38,631 nucleotides of DNA from the IMG/VR virus record IMGVR_UViG_3300045051_000289, positions 1 through 38,631 of that record, one strand, 5' to 3'. This document shows positions 14,806 through 22,751 of the stretch, piece after piece. The notes under the pieces are model-generated. The model was given only the letters and a program-made list of their open reading frames with translations, had not been told where the DNA came from and did not search any database. This DNA is from a virus. The stretch's first letter is position 1; every line of letters starts with the position of its first letter. The position numbers and the translations under genes were made by a program.

Positions 14806-17040
14806 ATGGCTATCAAGCGGGTAATCCCCCACACGAACGACCCCATAGCGCTACGCCAGGCTTTTGCCAAGGTCTGGGATGCCATCGAGTCTGGCACTGG
14901 GCCGACGCACGAGGCCGCGCGTAGTGCCCCGTTCACTGGCCTAGCCACGCCAGACCAGGGGCGCCAGGTCAATACCTTCTATGTAGCCCCCAAGGGGCGC
15001 AAGCACGTGATCGCTGGGACGGGCGTTCTTGGCTACTACGAGACTGCATACCTTGAGGTGGAGTTCACCGAGAGCTGCGACATGATCAGTGTCGGCTCCG
15101 ACCATGAGGCGTGGATCAGGGTCTATTCCTCAGCCGCGGCTCGGACGCTGGACGCGTCCCGCCCCTACATCCGTGACCCTATTCCGGGGCAGGGCATCAT
15201 GGGGGAGGTCGCAACATACCGGCCCGACTATCTGACCATCGACTTCAGCCCCGTTCCGTTCTTCAACAATCAGGATGAGACTCTTGGGAAGACGGCCTAC
15301 ATCGCTGTCACCAACATGGAACCAGGTTACGCTGGCCCGATCTCCCTCGACTTCAAGGTTCTCCCACAGGAGCAGGTCTCTCCAAGCGGCCCGCAGGGCG
15401 ACACGGGGCTGCCCGGGAAGACGCTTATCATTGGCACGGCCCCTCCCGTTCCGGCGCAGGGCAGTGATGGCGATGGGTTCCTAGACAAGGTCGCCCTTAT
15501 GTTCTATGGGCCGAAGGCGAACGGAACGTGGCCGGCCGGAGTATCCATCCTCGGCACTCCAGGGACTCCAGGCGCACCAGGGCTCGATGGGCTCGATGGG
15601 CTCGATGGGCTCAACGTGCTTGGCGGCGTCGTTGACCCCGTAGCTAGTGACGGCCGAGACGGTGAATACTACATCAACCACGCGACGTGGGTCATCTTTG
15701 GCCCGAAAGCTGCCGGAGCCTGGCCCACGGGTGTATCACTGGTGGGCCCACCGGGCACAAACGGCACAAACGGCACAAACGGCACAAACGGAGCCGATGG
15801 CGCGGGTGTGCCTGTGGGGGGCGTCCTGCCGCAGATCCTTATCAAGCAGTCGGCCACGGACTTTGACACAGCATGGTCTGATTGGACTGGGCCGCACGGG
15901 AAGGGGCCGACCTCCTCTAAGCCTGCGGCGGCGGCCGGGAACAAGGGATTCATCTACTTCGATGAGACCCTTCAGAAGCTCCAGCGCAGCAGTGGAACCG
16001 CCTGGGAAGACATCGGTGGTGCAGCTTCTGGCGGTGGCAGCAGCATTTCGGGAGTCCTGCAATACAAGTCTGCTGTGGCCTCAGGGGGCACTACCACCAG
16101 CACCGTGACCGCAGACGCGCCGACGATCACACAGGGCATGAGCGTCGCAAGCATCACGATCACACCGACAGTCATCGGCTCGCGCATTGCGGTGCGCGGA
16201 CATGTCAGGGGGACGCTGAACAGTGGTTATTCAGGCGGGCATTCTGCCCTATTCAAGGACGGTGCCAGCGCTGCGCTGACCGTTGCGGTGGAGAACGAAG
16301 TCAACGCTACGTGGCCCACCAACACCGACACGTATTACACGATGATCACCACCAGTCTCGATCCGATCACGTTCGAGCTACGTGCTGGTTCAAGCACTGG
16401 CGGCACGTTCACCCTTTCCACCAACTCTTGGTTGGAGATTCAAGAGCTATCAGATGGGATTGGGTTCTCTGGCGCAGGGGGACTCAGCTATGCCCCGTTG
16501 TTCTCTTCCAATTTTACCGATCTCACTGGGTGGACCTCTGCGAGTGGTAGTTGGTCTGTATCCGCAAACGAGCTGACCCAGGCTACCAACACCGCCGGGA
16601 ATTATTTCCTGCGTAGAAGTGCGTCCATTTATCGCAACGAGGGGCTCGTCATGGAGTGTGAGGTAAAGCTCCCGGCAGCCCCCAATGACAACTCACAAGC
16701 TGGGTTTGCCATCACAGACTCGGCGTCGACTTCTTCCGGCGCGCTAGGAGCGATCATCCACTACATCAGTGGCGGGACGAGGATCGGTGCTGTTCGCATT
16801 GATCAGGCATGGCTCTTCGATCCGTCCTACACCTTCGCGCTTAATACCTGGATCAAGCTCCGGGCTGTGATCAGGAACGGAACCTGTCGGTTCTTCATCA
16901 ATGGTGTAGACGCTGGTGTGGCAGACATCACGTCCATTTCCTCGTCTCTGCTTTACTTCAATATGTTCTCCTGTAACAGCTCCGCTGTGTTCAGGAACTT
17001 GAAGGTCTGGAATATTCCAGAGCCAATCCTGCCTGCTTAG
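14806..17040 (+). CDS. Collagen-like tail fibre with LamG-like C-terminal domain
   Basis: This 744-residue protein uses ATG 14806. A GTG at 14803 is also in frame. After a strand-rich N-terminal 195 residues come two copies of a unit with GPKANGTWPAGVSILG (about 232-247) and GPKAAGAWPTGVSLVG (about 296-311). Each is followed by collagen-type Gly-X-Y triplets (GTPGTPGAPGLDGLDGLDG and GTNGTNGTNGTNGADG). From about 566 to 740 the sequence fits a concanavalin/LamG-like jelly roll (FTDLTGWTSASGSWSVSANE ... FALNTWIKLRAVIRNGTCRF), a likely sugar-binding tip. It should contact the host surface. Confidence 0.75.
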   Translation: MAIKRVIPHTNDPIALRQAFAKVWDAIESGTGPTHEAARSAPFTGLATPDQGRQVNTFYVAPKGRKHVIAGTGVLGYYETAYLEVEFTESCDMISVGSDHEAWIRVYSSAAARTLDASRPYIRDPIPGQGIMGEVATYRPDYLTIDFSPVPFFNNQDETLGKTAYIAVTNMEPGYAGPISLDFKVLPQEQVSPSGPQGDTGLPGKTLIIGTAPPVPAQGSDGDGFLDKVALMFYGPKANGTWPAGVSILGTPGTPGAPGLDGLDGLDGLNVLGGVVDPVASDGRDGEYYINHATWVIFGPKAAGAWPTGVSLVGPPGTNGTNGTNGTNGADGAGVPVGGVLPQILIKQSATDFDTAWSDWTGPHGKGPTSSKPAAAAGNKGFIYFDETLQKLQRSSGTAWEDIGGAASGGGSSISGVLQYKSAVASGGTTTSTVTADAPTITQGMSVASITITPTVIGSRIAVRGHVRGTLNSGYSGGHSALFKDGASAALTVAVENEVNATWPTNTDTYYTMITTSLDPITFELRAGSSTGGTFTLSTNSWLEIQELSDGIGFSGAGGLSYAPLFSSNFTDLTGWTSASGSWSVSANELTQATNTAGNYFLRRSASIYRNEGLVMECEVKLPAAPNDNSQAGFAITDSASTSSGALGAIIHYISGGTRIGAVRIDQAWLFDPSYTFALNTWIKLRAVIRNGTCRFFINGVDAGVADITSISSSLLYFNMFSCNSSAVFRNLKVWNIPEPILPA
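15580..15606 (+). repeat. Three 9-bp tandem repeats in the fibre gene
   Basis: GGGCTCGAT occurs three times without interruption and is followed by a degenerate fourth copy (GGGCTCAAC, 607-615). The unit encodes Gly-Leu-Asp, so gain or loss of copies keeps the frame. Confidence 0.9.
15754..15789 (+). repeat. Four 9-bp tandem repeats in the fibre gene
   Basis: GGCACAAAC occurs four times in perfect tandem, encoding Gly-Thr-Asn collagen-type triplets. The repeats are identical at DNA level, which indicates recent expansion or ongoing slippage. Copy change would alter fibre length by three residues per unit. Confidence 0.9.
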
Positions 17041-17050
17041 GAGAGCCAGC

Positions 17051-18604
17051 ATGTCCCAGTTTCTCGCACCCTATTTCGACAGCATCCCACTCGGCTACTC
17101 CATCTTGCAGATGCAGAATGCCCTCGTCGGGAATCTGACGACCAACGGCTGGCAGCTTCTCGCGCAGTCGGACGGCAACTGGTCGGACGTGATCCCCCCG
17201 GCTACCGAGACCATCGGCACCTCGAAGTTCAGAGAGGTGACGAGGATTTACTTCCCGGACAACGTGACGATCAAGATTGGCAGCTACCAGGAGTGCATCT
17301 CCGACGCGCTCCCACAGAGCTTCCAACTCACCGCGTTGAATGGTGGTGCTGTAGCGGACGCTGTAACCATCGGTGGTGTGACGGTGACCGGCGCGACCGG
17401 TGGCGCTGGGGCCACGGCCAACGACAATCTTCGAGCGCTCTACTACGCGCTTCGCGACAGCGTGGACGCGACGATCACTGGATGGAGCTTCTGGTATAAC
17501 GGCACCAACACACTGGTCGCCACGAAGAAGACTGTTACTGCCGCTGTCACCATCAGCAGCAACGCGAACGTAACCTATGCAGCGCTTGACGCACCGGTCC
17601 TGTCTGGTGCCAGGAGCAGCTACGCCAAGGTGGACGTGAGCCTTGGGTTCGGCATCACCACCGACCTTACCAATGGGTTCGTCTACTACATGGACGTGTG
17701 GTCGCGCTCCTTCACCATCGGGACCAAGTGCCTTTCTGGCGTGACGGGGCAGATCTTCGCGAGCTACGTTGATCACGCGGAAGCGCTGGCAGTCATGCCG
17801 GAGAATGCGGGCGATCTCTGCACACCCATTGAGCTGATCGTGGGCAATCTCAGCGACGGCGCTGGGACCGCGAAGGGCCGTCCCACCCACTGGTGGATTC
17901 TGCCAACCAGTTATGGGACGCAAACTGTTCCCAACACCGACGCAACCTACATCTACAGCGTTGGCGAGGCCTACGGTGATGCGCATTCGTTCACTGGTGG
18001 GATGATCCCACGGCGTGTCAGCGACGGCGGGGTTTCCTACAAGAGCGGCGTCGGCTACTGCTACGGCGATGCGCTCACCTTTTCCGGGCTGCTTGAGCGC
18101 GACGACATCAACACCATTCCGGTGATGCCGACCCTCGGTGTTGCCCAGTTCAAAACCGCACCGATGTCCGTTCCGGCAAAGGTCATGTCAAGCTCCTCTT
18201 ACTACTCGCAGTCCATCCGATTCATCCCGGCCATTAACCTGCCAGACATCCACAAGTGGTATGGGTCGGAGCCGAACGAGGCCGCAGCTATGACTACATT
18301 GGCACCAACCCCGAGCGGAGTCTCTGGCATCAAGCTCCAGACCGTGATGGACGACACCTCCACCTACTCCACTGTTACCTTCGACACAGTGGTCGGGCTC
18401 GAACCCACTGGAGGCGACTTCATCATCGGGACAGAGCAGTTCACCTACGCGGCAGCCTCTGGCACCACGGCCACCGGGGTGACGCGAGGTCAGAATGGCA
18501 CTGCGCAAGCACGGCACTTCCTGGACGACGCCGTGTATCCAGTCCTGTGGTTCTTGAAGGTCAACTCATCCGCAGTCTGCTCTGGCTCGGCGAAGCCGGT
18601 GTAG
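17051..18604 (+). CDS. Second tail fibre / host-range structural protein
   Basis: This 517-residue protein starts after TTAGGAGAG, 10 bases after the first fibre gene. It is strand- and glycine/threonine-rich throughout with few lysines, as in beta-helical or fibre proteins. Near the C-terminus is a motif often seen in phage structural proteins (GGDFIIGTEQFTYAA ... GVTRGQNGTAQARHF). No catalytic motif is visible. Position beside the collagen-like fibre suggests a receptor-binding or fibre-tip protein, possibly in complex with it. Confidence 0.6.
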   Translation: MSQFLAPYFDSIPLGYSILQMQNALVGNLTTNGWQLLAQSDGNWSDVIPPATETIGTSKFREVTRIYFPDNVTIKIGSYQECISDALPQSFQLTALNGGAVADAVTIGGVTVTGATGGAGATANDNLRALYYALRDSVDATITGWSFWYNGTNTLVATKKTVTAAVTISSNANVTYAALDAPVLSGARSSYAKVDVSLGFGITTDLTNGFVYYMDVWSRSFTIGTKCLSGVTGQIFASYVDHAEALAVMPENAGDLCTPIELIVGNLSDGAGTAKGRPTHWWILPTSYGTQTVPNTDATYIYSVGEAYGDAHSFTGGMIPRRVSDGGVSYKSGVGYCYGDALTFSGLLERDDINTIPVMPTLGVAQFKTAPMSVPAKVMSSSSYYSQSIRFIPAINLPDIHKWYGSEPNEAAAMTTLAPTPSGVSGIKLQTVMDDTSTYSTVTFDTVVGLEPTGGDFIIGTEQFTYAAASGTTATGVTRGQNGTAQARHFLDDAVYPVLWFLKVNSSAVCSGSAKPV

Positions 18605-18605
18605 C

Positions 18606-18896
18606 ATGCCAACTCCTGTGAAGGCCATCACCTACGTTGCCGGGATTCACCAGCGAGCAGTGCCTGTTGTTCAACCCACGCGGGTTGATGTCAAGGCTCT
18701 CACGGCGACTGCCATGCGCCTGATGCCACCCAACTGGAAGCCAATCAGGCACGCTGCACCACAGCTAAGGGCACGCACGATCCTTATTCCGAGGCGAATC
18801 TATACCGACGCGTTCATTCACCTGAAGATGACTCTATTCTGGCGGGATGGGAGTAGGCGCCCCAAGCGTGGCCAGCTTTGGCCAAGGACGCGCTAG
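18606..18896 (+). CDS. Small basic, proline-rich protein
   Basis: I do not recognise this 96-residue protein. Its ATG lies one base after the fibre stop, so it is probably translated by reinitiation. It is rich in Arg, Pro and Ala (MPPNWKPIRHAAPQLRARTI) and ends in a basic tail. No cysteine pairs or membrane segment are visible. It may be a minor virion or fibre-assembly protein. Confidence 0.5.
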   Translation: MPTPVKAITYVAGIHQRAVPVVQPTRVDVKALTATAMRLMPPNWKPIRHAAPQLRARTILIPRRIYTDAFIHLKMTLFWRDGSRRPKRGQLWPRTR

Positions 18897-18906
18897 TGGA
18901 GTTTGC

Positions 18907-19248
18907 ATGATCACCAATTACCGCAATGCTATATCCTTATCGTTGGGGGGGAAGATGACGGAGCGAGTAATGGAGCATCTTGACGCAAACGAGGGGCGTG
19001 GATGGCGCATTATCCGCAACGTGTTGGCGATCCTGGGGGCATTGGCCTGGTTCTTCACGTGGTCCCAGGTCCAGGGTTCCCGCGTGACAACCCTAGAGAA
19101 CAATGATTCATACTTCAAAGAACAGCTTAGGGAGATGAAGGAGAGCGCCCAGCGTGACAGGACAGAGCTCCGGGATGATATCAAGGAGATCAAGCGCTTG
19201 CTCCAAGAGGACAGGGGGCCGAGGCGCAAGACCGCGGAGGGGACATGA
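18907..19248 (+). CDS. Single-pass membrane protein with coiled coil
   Basis: This 113-residue protein has GGAG before ATG 18907. A second in-frame ATG at 18955 lies directly behind GGGGGGAAG, giving a 97-residue form. A single hydrophobic segment (VLAILGALAWFFTWSQV) is followed by a charged coiled coil (LREMKESAQRDRTELRDDIKEIKRLLQED). This resembles holin- or spanin-like phage membrane proteins, but it sits between fibres and ejection proteins, far from the lysis genes. It could instead be a minor tail or ejection component. Confidence 0.6.
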   Translation: MITNYRNAISLSLGGKMTERVMEHLDANEGRGWRIIRNVLAILGALAWFFTWSQVQGSRVTTLENNDSYFKEQLREMKESAQRDRTELRDDIKEIKRLLQEDRGPRRKTAEGT

Positions 19249-19712
19249 CGGACTCCTCTTGGGGGATGGTTAGTCGGGCCCAGGCTGGGCTGGACACCGT
19301 CCTAGATCTCGCAGCCCTGGAGAACCGGGCACCATCGGTATGTCTCTTCATGGGCGACCGAACGCGGGTCATGCCCGGTCGGTTCAACACCGGGGAGTTG
19401 AAGATCGGCGACCCCTTCGCCTTCAAGTTCTTCCGCGGTGTGGCAGTCTATGGCATCGGGCAGATCCACGTCAGGGTCTTTGTGAATAAGGCGCCTGTTA
19501 ATATCTACAGGCCATTGGATGCCCCCGACTATGGGACACCAACAACTCACGGGACCATTGAGATGGCAGAGACGCCGGACCCACAACGTGTGCTATGGCT
19601 TCCGCGTGGGACGAAGGGTAGGACATTAAGTATCGAGGGCTCCGGAGACTTTAGTCGTATCCGGGGTATCGTTGTTTTCTGGGACCCACTTATAGGAGAT
19701 GAAGATGGCTGA
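19245..19712 (+). CDS. Hypothetical strand-rich protein, 155 residues
   Basis: I do not recognise this protein. It starts in an ATGA overlap with the membrane protein and its end overlaps the ribosome-binding site and start of the next gene. The sequence alternates hydrophobic strands (FAFKFFRGVAVYGIGQIHVRV, RIRGIVVFWDPL) with turns, suggesting a small beta-sandwich virion protein. No catalytic motif is visible. Confidence 0.6.
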   Translation: MTDSSWGMVSRAQAGLDTVLDLAALENRAPSVCLFMGDRTRVMPGRFNTGELKIGDPFAFKFFRGVAVYGIGQIHVRVFVNKAPVNIYRPLDAPDYGTPTTHGTIEMAETPDPQRVLWLPRGTKGRTLSIEGSGDFSRIRGIVVFWDPLIGDEDG

Positions 19713-20394
19713 CACCGTTCGCCGTGCGACCGAAGAGGATGTTGAGTTCATCGAGAGCGTGATTAATGATCCGGCCGTCCGACCGGTCATGGCCCCTGGG
19801 GATGTGCCGCTGGCATTCACCCCTACCATCGAGTATGCCCTGACGTATGTGTCTGACCACGGTGTGATGTTCGCGGAGAACATAGGCGACAACACCTTCA
19901 TCGCTCTGGCAGCGTTCAAGCCATCCGGCCGCGGCCTCCACGCCATGATCGCCATGCGTGAGTCCATCCGGAAGGCGCTCACAGAGACGGAGTGCCGCCG
20001 CCTAATCGGGACCATTGCGATGAACCCGCCCAACACCAAGATGCTCCGTGCTGCATCCATCCTGGGGTTCCAGCCAAGGGGGATGATGGGCTCGCGTATG
20101 GTCATTGAGATCGAATACCCATCATGGGCTCTGTCTGATGTTGATTGCCACATGCTTGGCAACGAGTTCCTCGACAAGAACAACATCCCACGCGAGGCAG
20201 AGGACATGCCTGGGGCCATCGGTGCCTTCCTGATGACAGCCCACGCCGGGCTTGTCTCAAAGGCCGTGAGTGAATATGAGTTGTATGCGACACTATCACA
20301 TACGAAGCCAATCGTCCTGGCCGACGAGGCTAACCGTTTCTATATTGGTGGTATGGATATCACAGAAGCGGTCCTGGAGGTAATCGGAGAGTGA
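19705..20394 (+). CDS. GNAT-like internal virion protein (T7 gp13-like position)
   Basis: This 229-residue protein uses ATG 19705 with GGAG at good spacing. ATG 19699 would sit too close to it. Residues 1-140 read like a GNAT acetyltransferase fold: an N-terminal VRRATEEDVEFIESVIND, a central strand pair, then CRRLIGTIAMNPPNTKMLRAASILGFQPRG. T7 gp13, the first ejectosome gene, is also GNAT-like and sits at the same position ahead of the gp14-, gp15- and gp16-like genes. Whether it binds acetyl-CoA cannot be judged from sequence. The C-terminal 80 residues are unfamiliar. Confidence 0.65.
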   Translation: MADTVRRATEEDVEFIESVINDPAVRPVMAPGDVPLAFTPTIEYALTYVSDHGVMFAENIGDNTFIALAAFKPSGRGLHAMIAMRESIRKALTETECRRLIGTIAMNPPNTKMLRAASILGFQPRGMMGSRMVIEIEYPSWALSDVDCHMLGNEFLDKNNIPREAEDMPGAIGAFLMTAHAGLVSKAVSEYELYATLSHTKPIVLADEANRFYIGGMDITEAVLEVIGE

Positions 20395-20395
20395 C

Positions 20396-21187
20396 ATGAC
20401 TTTTGTGACTGCTGGGGTAATGGTTGGTGGTGCGGCACTCTCCGCTAACAGCGCAAAGCAGGCCAACAAGACCGCCAAGAAGAGCGCGGAGGGCCAGCGG
20501 CAGTTGCTGGAGCGCGATCTCAACGAGCGTATGCGAGTCCAGAAAAGGATGGAAGGGCTCTACGGGCCCATCGAGGAGCAACTTGCGTCTCAGGCTAAGG
20601 CGCCTGGCATCGACCCGTTCCGCATGGGTATCCTTCGCTCTAACATCGAGCGCGAGTATGGCAATGCTGGCCGCAACATCAACACCATGATCGGGACACG
20701 CGGTGTCTCGTCCGGTCTGGCAGCCTCCATGCTCCAGACCAACGAGCTGTCGAGGGCACGAGCCATGGCTGCCGGCGTCCTTGGTGAGTATCAGAACAAG
20801 GACCAGTTGCGGATGGGGCTGTTGTCCCGATTTAACCCAATCCAGACAGCAGACTACACCAGCCAGGGGTTGCGCGGCCTCGCCTCCTTCTATGGGGACG
20901 AGGCACAGCGCGCGCGCCAGGCGTCCCAGGATGGGTGGAACGCGGCTGGCAACGGACTCATGAACGCCGCAATGTATTACAGCTCTCGCCCAGCGGCGCC
21001 AGCCCCGTCTGCCCCAACCCTGCCCAAGGCTGGTCTCGGAGCAGGTATTCTCCCATCAGCACCAGGACCTGTCCCGACCCCCAACCCAAACACTTTCACA
21101 GCAACAGACGCATACCGCTCCTTCCTACAGTCAGGTGGGCTGATGCCGACAGCCGGTAGCTGGGGTCTGCCCAAGGGGGTGATGTAA
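20396..21187 (+). CDS. Internal virion / DNA-ejection protein (gp14-like)
   Basis: This 263-residue protein starts with a glycine/alanine hydrophobic segment (TAGVMVGGAALSANSAKQAN) and continues with long alanine- and glutamine-rich helices. It ends in a proline/alanine-rich flexible tail. Small proteins of this make-up (T7 gp14, P22 gp7-type) enter the outer membrane during DNA ejection. It begins 1 base after the GNAT-like gene and shares a base with the next start (TAATG), so the ejection genes are coupled. Confidence 0.7.
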   Translation: MTFVTAGVMVGGAALSANSAKQANKTAKKSAEGQRQLLERDLNERMRVQKRMEGLYGPIEEQLASQAKAPGIDPFRMGILRSNIEREYGNAGRNINTMIGTRGVSSGLAASMLQTNELSRARAMAAGVLGEYQNKDQLRMGLLSRFNPIQTADYTSQGLRGLASFYGDEAQRARQASQDGWNAAGNGLMNAAMYYSSRPAAPAPSAPTLPKAGLGAGILPSAPGPVPTPNPNTFTATDAYRSFLQSGGLMPTAGSWGLPKGVM

Positions 21188-22722
21188 TGGACTACAACGT
21201 CGGGATCGGCCTTGGTGGTGCCCTGAGCCGACTGGGCCCAGGAATCCTTCAGGGTGAGGAGATTGGGCGTCGCCGGACACGCGAGGACGAGGAGCAGGCT
21301 CGCCTCCGCGCAGAGTTCGAGAACCGTCAGACCATGTTCGGACGCCAGAAGCAGATGTGGCAGAAGGAGGACAGTGTCGGTGATCTGACTGCTCAGTATC
21401 TCGCGGGCAACCTGGACGAGCCTGGGCTCTATCAGGGTATGGCCGGTGCTGGCGCTGGGCAGGAGGCACTGAATCTACGGGGTGTTCTCCAGGGGCAGGA
21501 GCAGAACAAGCAGTCTTTCGAGATGAACAAGAAGTCCTTCGATCTCAACTACGGCGAAGCTTTGTCAGCGGCCCAGGATCGGGAACTCGTTCGTTCGTTT
21601 TACCGTGGCGATACGTCCGCGCTAACCAATCTCGCACGGACGCAGATGCAGGAGCGGGCCAAGAAGGACCCCACGTTTGTCCCACCCGACATCATTGATG
21701 TGGGCCTCATGCCAGAGAAGAGCAAGGAGGGGCTCACTCAGGTCTACTATCGCGAGAAGGGTTCGGATGGGAAGGTCAGGACCAACACCCTTGATGTTAT
21801 GCGGGCTGGCGCGTTCTTGGGGTCTCAAGGGCTGATGGCGCTTGGAGACCGCGAGCGGACGTATGCCCAGAACGAGCGTGCCCTGAGTGCACAGGCGGCT
21901 GTCGGTCGGAAGAGCAACGAGATCGCCATCCAGAGGCTCAACTTTGAACAGCGCAAGGAGCAGGCTGCGGAGTTCCAGAAGCGGATCGACAAGCTGGAGG
22001 GGCGTCGGAAGATTGCTCAGGAGGCACTGTCGAAGGGGCTTAACAATGGGAATGTCAATAGCGTAGACATTGCCAAGCTGGATCGGGAGATCGCTGTCGA
22101 GGAGCAGCGTCGCGATGCTGCGTTCCAGGGATACGACGTCTACCCGAAGGTGGACCCAAAGACAAATGAGGTTGTTGGTGTCGAGCGTCGCCGGTCCATC
22201 TACCCCAAGGGGAATATGGACGAGGCCACCAAGATTGATTGGCGGCCAGATGACAACTCTCTCCACATGAACGCTGACAATGTCCCGCGCGTGATGTCGA
22301 TGGTCAACCCTCGCCTGGACGGGGAGACGCAGCCCGCCTATATGGATCGGCTCAAGCGGCTTGCTAAGGCCCAGGGTGTCAAGCCCGGGTGGGTAGCAGT
22401 CATGCAGCCTCCCGCAGGCCTTCAGGGGGCTGCGCCAGTTGTCGTCAACACTGGGCACTGGAGTGATCCAGAGGTCCAGCCAGATAATGTCAAGGCCCTG
22501 CTCTCCAGGGGGTGGACCCCGGTGTTGCCGCCCAACTTCGACCTCGGGACAGCCTACCGTATGCCAGATGCGCAGGAGGCTGCTCGGAGTGCAGAGCGCG
22601 CCGGAGAGACCAAGGCGAGCAGCGGTGTCAGGGTTGGCCGCTCGTCTGGCGCGGTGGGCGGGCGTGGTGTTCTCCCGTCGACACAGCCGGTGACTGCACC
22701 TCCCTTTGGCAAGTCGCGGTAA
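21187..22722 (+). CDS. Internal virion / DNA-ejection protein (gp15-like)
   Basis: This 511-residue protein is highly helical and charged (EIGRRRTREDEEQARLRAEF, FQKRIDKLEGRRKIAQEAL), with coiled-coil stretches near 20-60 and 240-310, and a Ser/Gly/Pro-rich C-terminus. T7 gp15 and similar periplasmic-tunnel ejection proteins share this character and the position between the gp14-like and giant proteins. No enzymatic motif is visible. A 29-base gap separates it from the giant gene. Confidence 0.65.
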   Translation: MDYNVGIGLGGALSRLGPGILQGEEIGRRRTREDEEQARLRAEFENRQTMFGRQKQMWQKEDSVGDLTAQYLAGNLDEPGLYQGMAGAGAGQEALNLRGVLQGQEQNKQSFEMNKKSFDLNYGEALSAAQDRELVRSFYRGDTSALTNLARTQMQERAKKDPTFVPPDIIDVGLMPEKSKEGLTQVYYREKGSDGKVRTNTLDVMRAGAFLGSQGLMALGDRERTYAQNERALSAQAAVGRKSNEIAIQRLNFEQRKEQAAEFQKRIDKLEGRRKIAQEALSKGLNNGNVNSVDIAKLDREIAVEEQRRDAAFQGYDVYPKVDPKTNEVVGVERRRSIYPKGNMDEATKIDWRPDDNSLHMNADNVPRVMSMVNPRLDGETQPAYMDRLKRLAKAQGVKPGWVAVMQPPAGLQGAAPVVVNTGHWSDPEVQPDNVKALLSRGWTPVLPPNFDLGTAYRMPDAQEAARSAERAGETKASSGVRVGRSSGAVGGRGVLPSTQPVTAPPFGKSR

Positions 22723-22751
22723 GCGTGGGTATCCTATACCTGGAGTGACAC

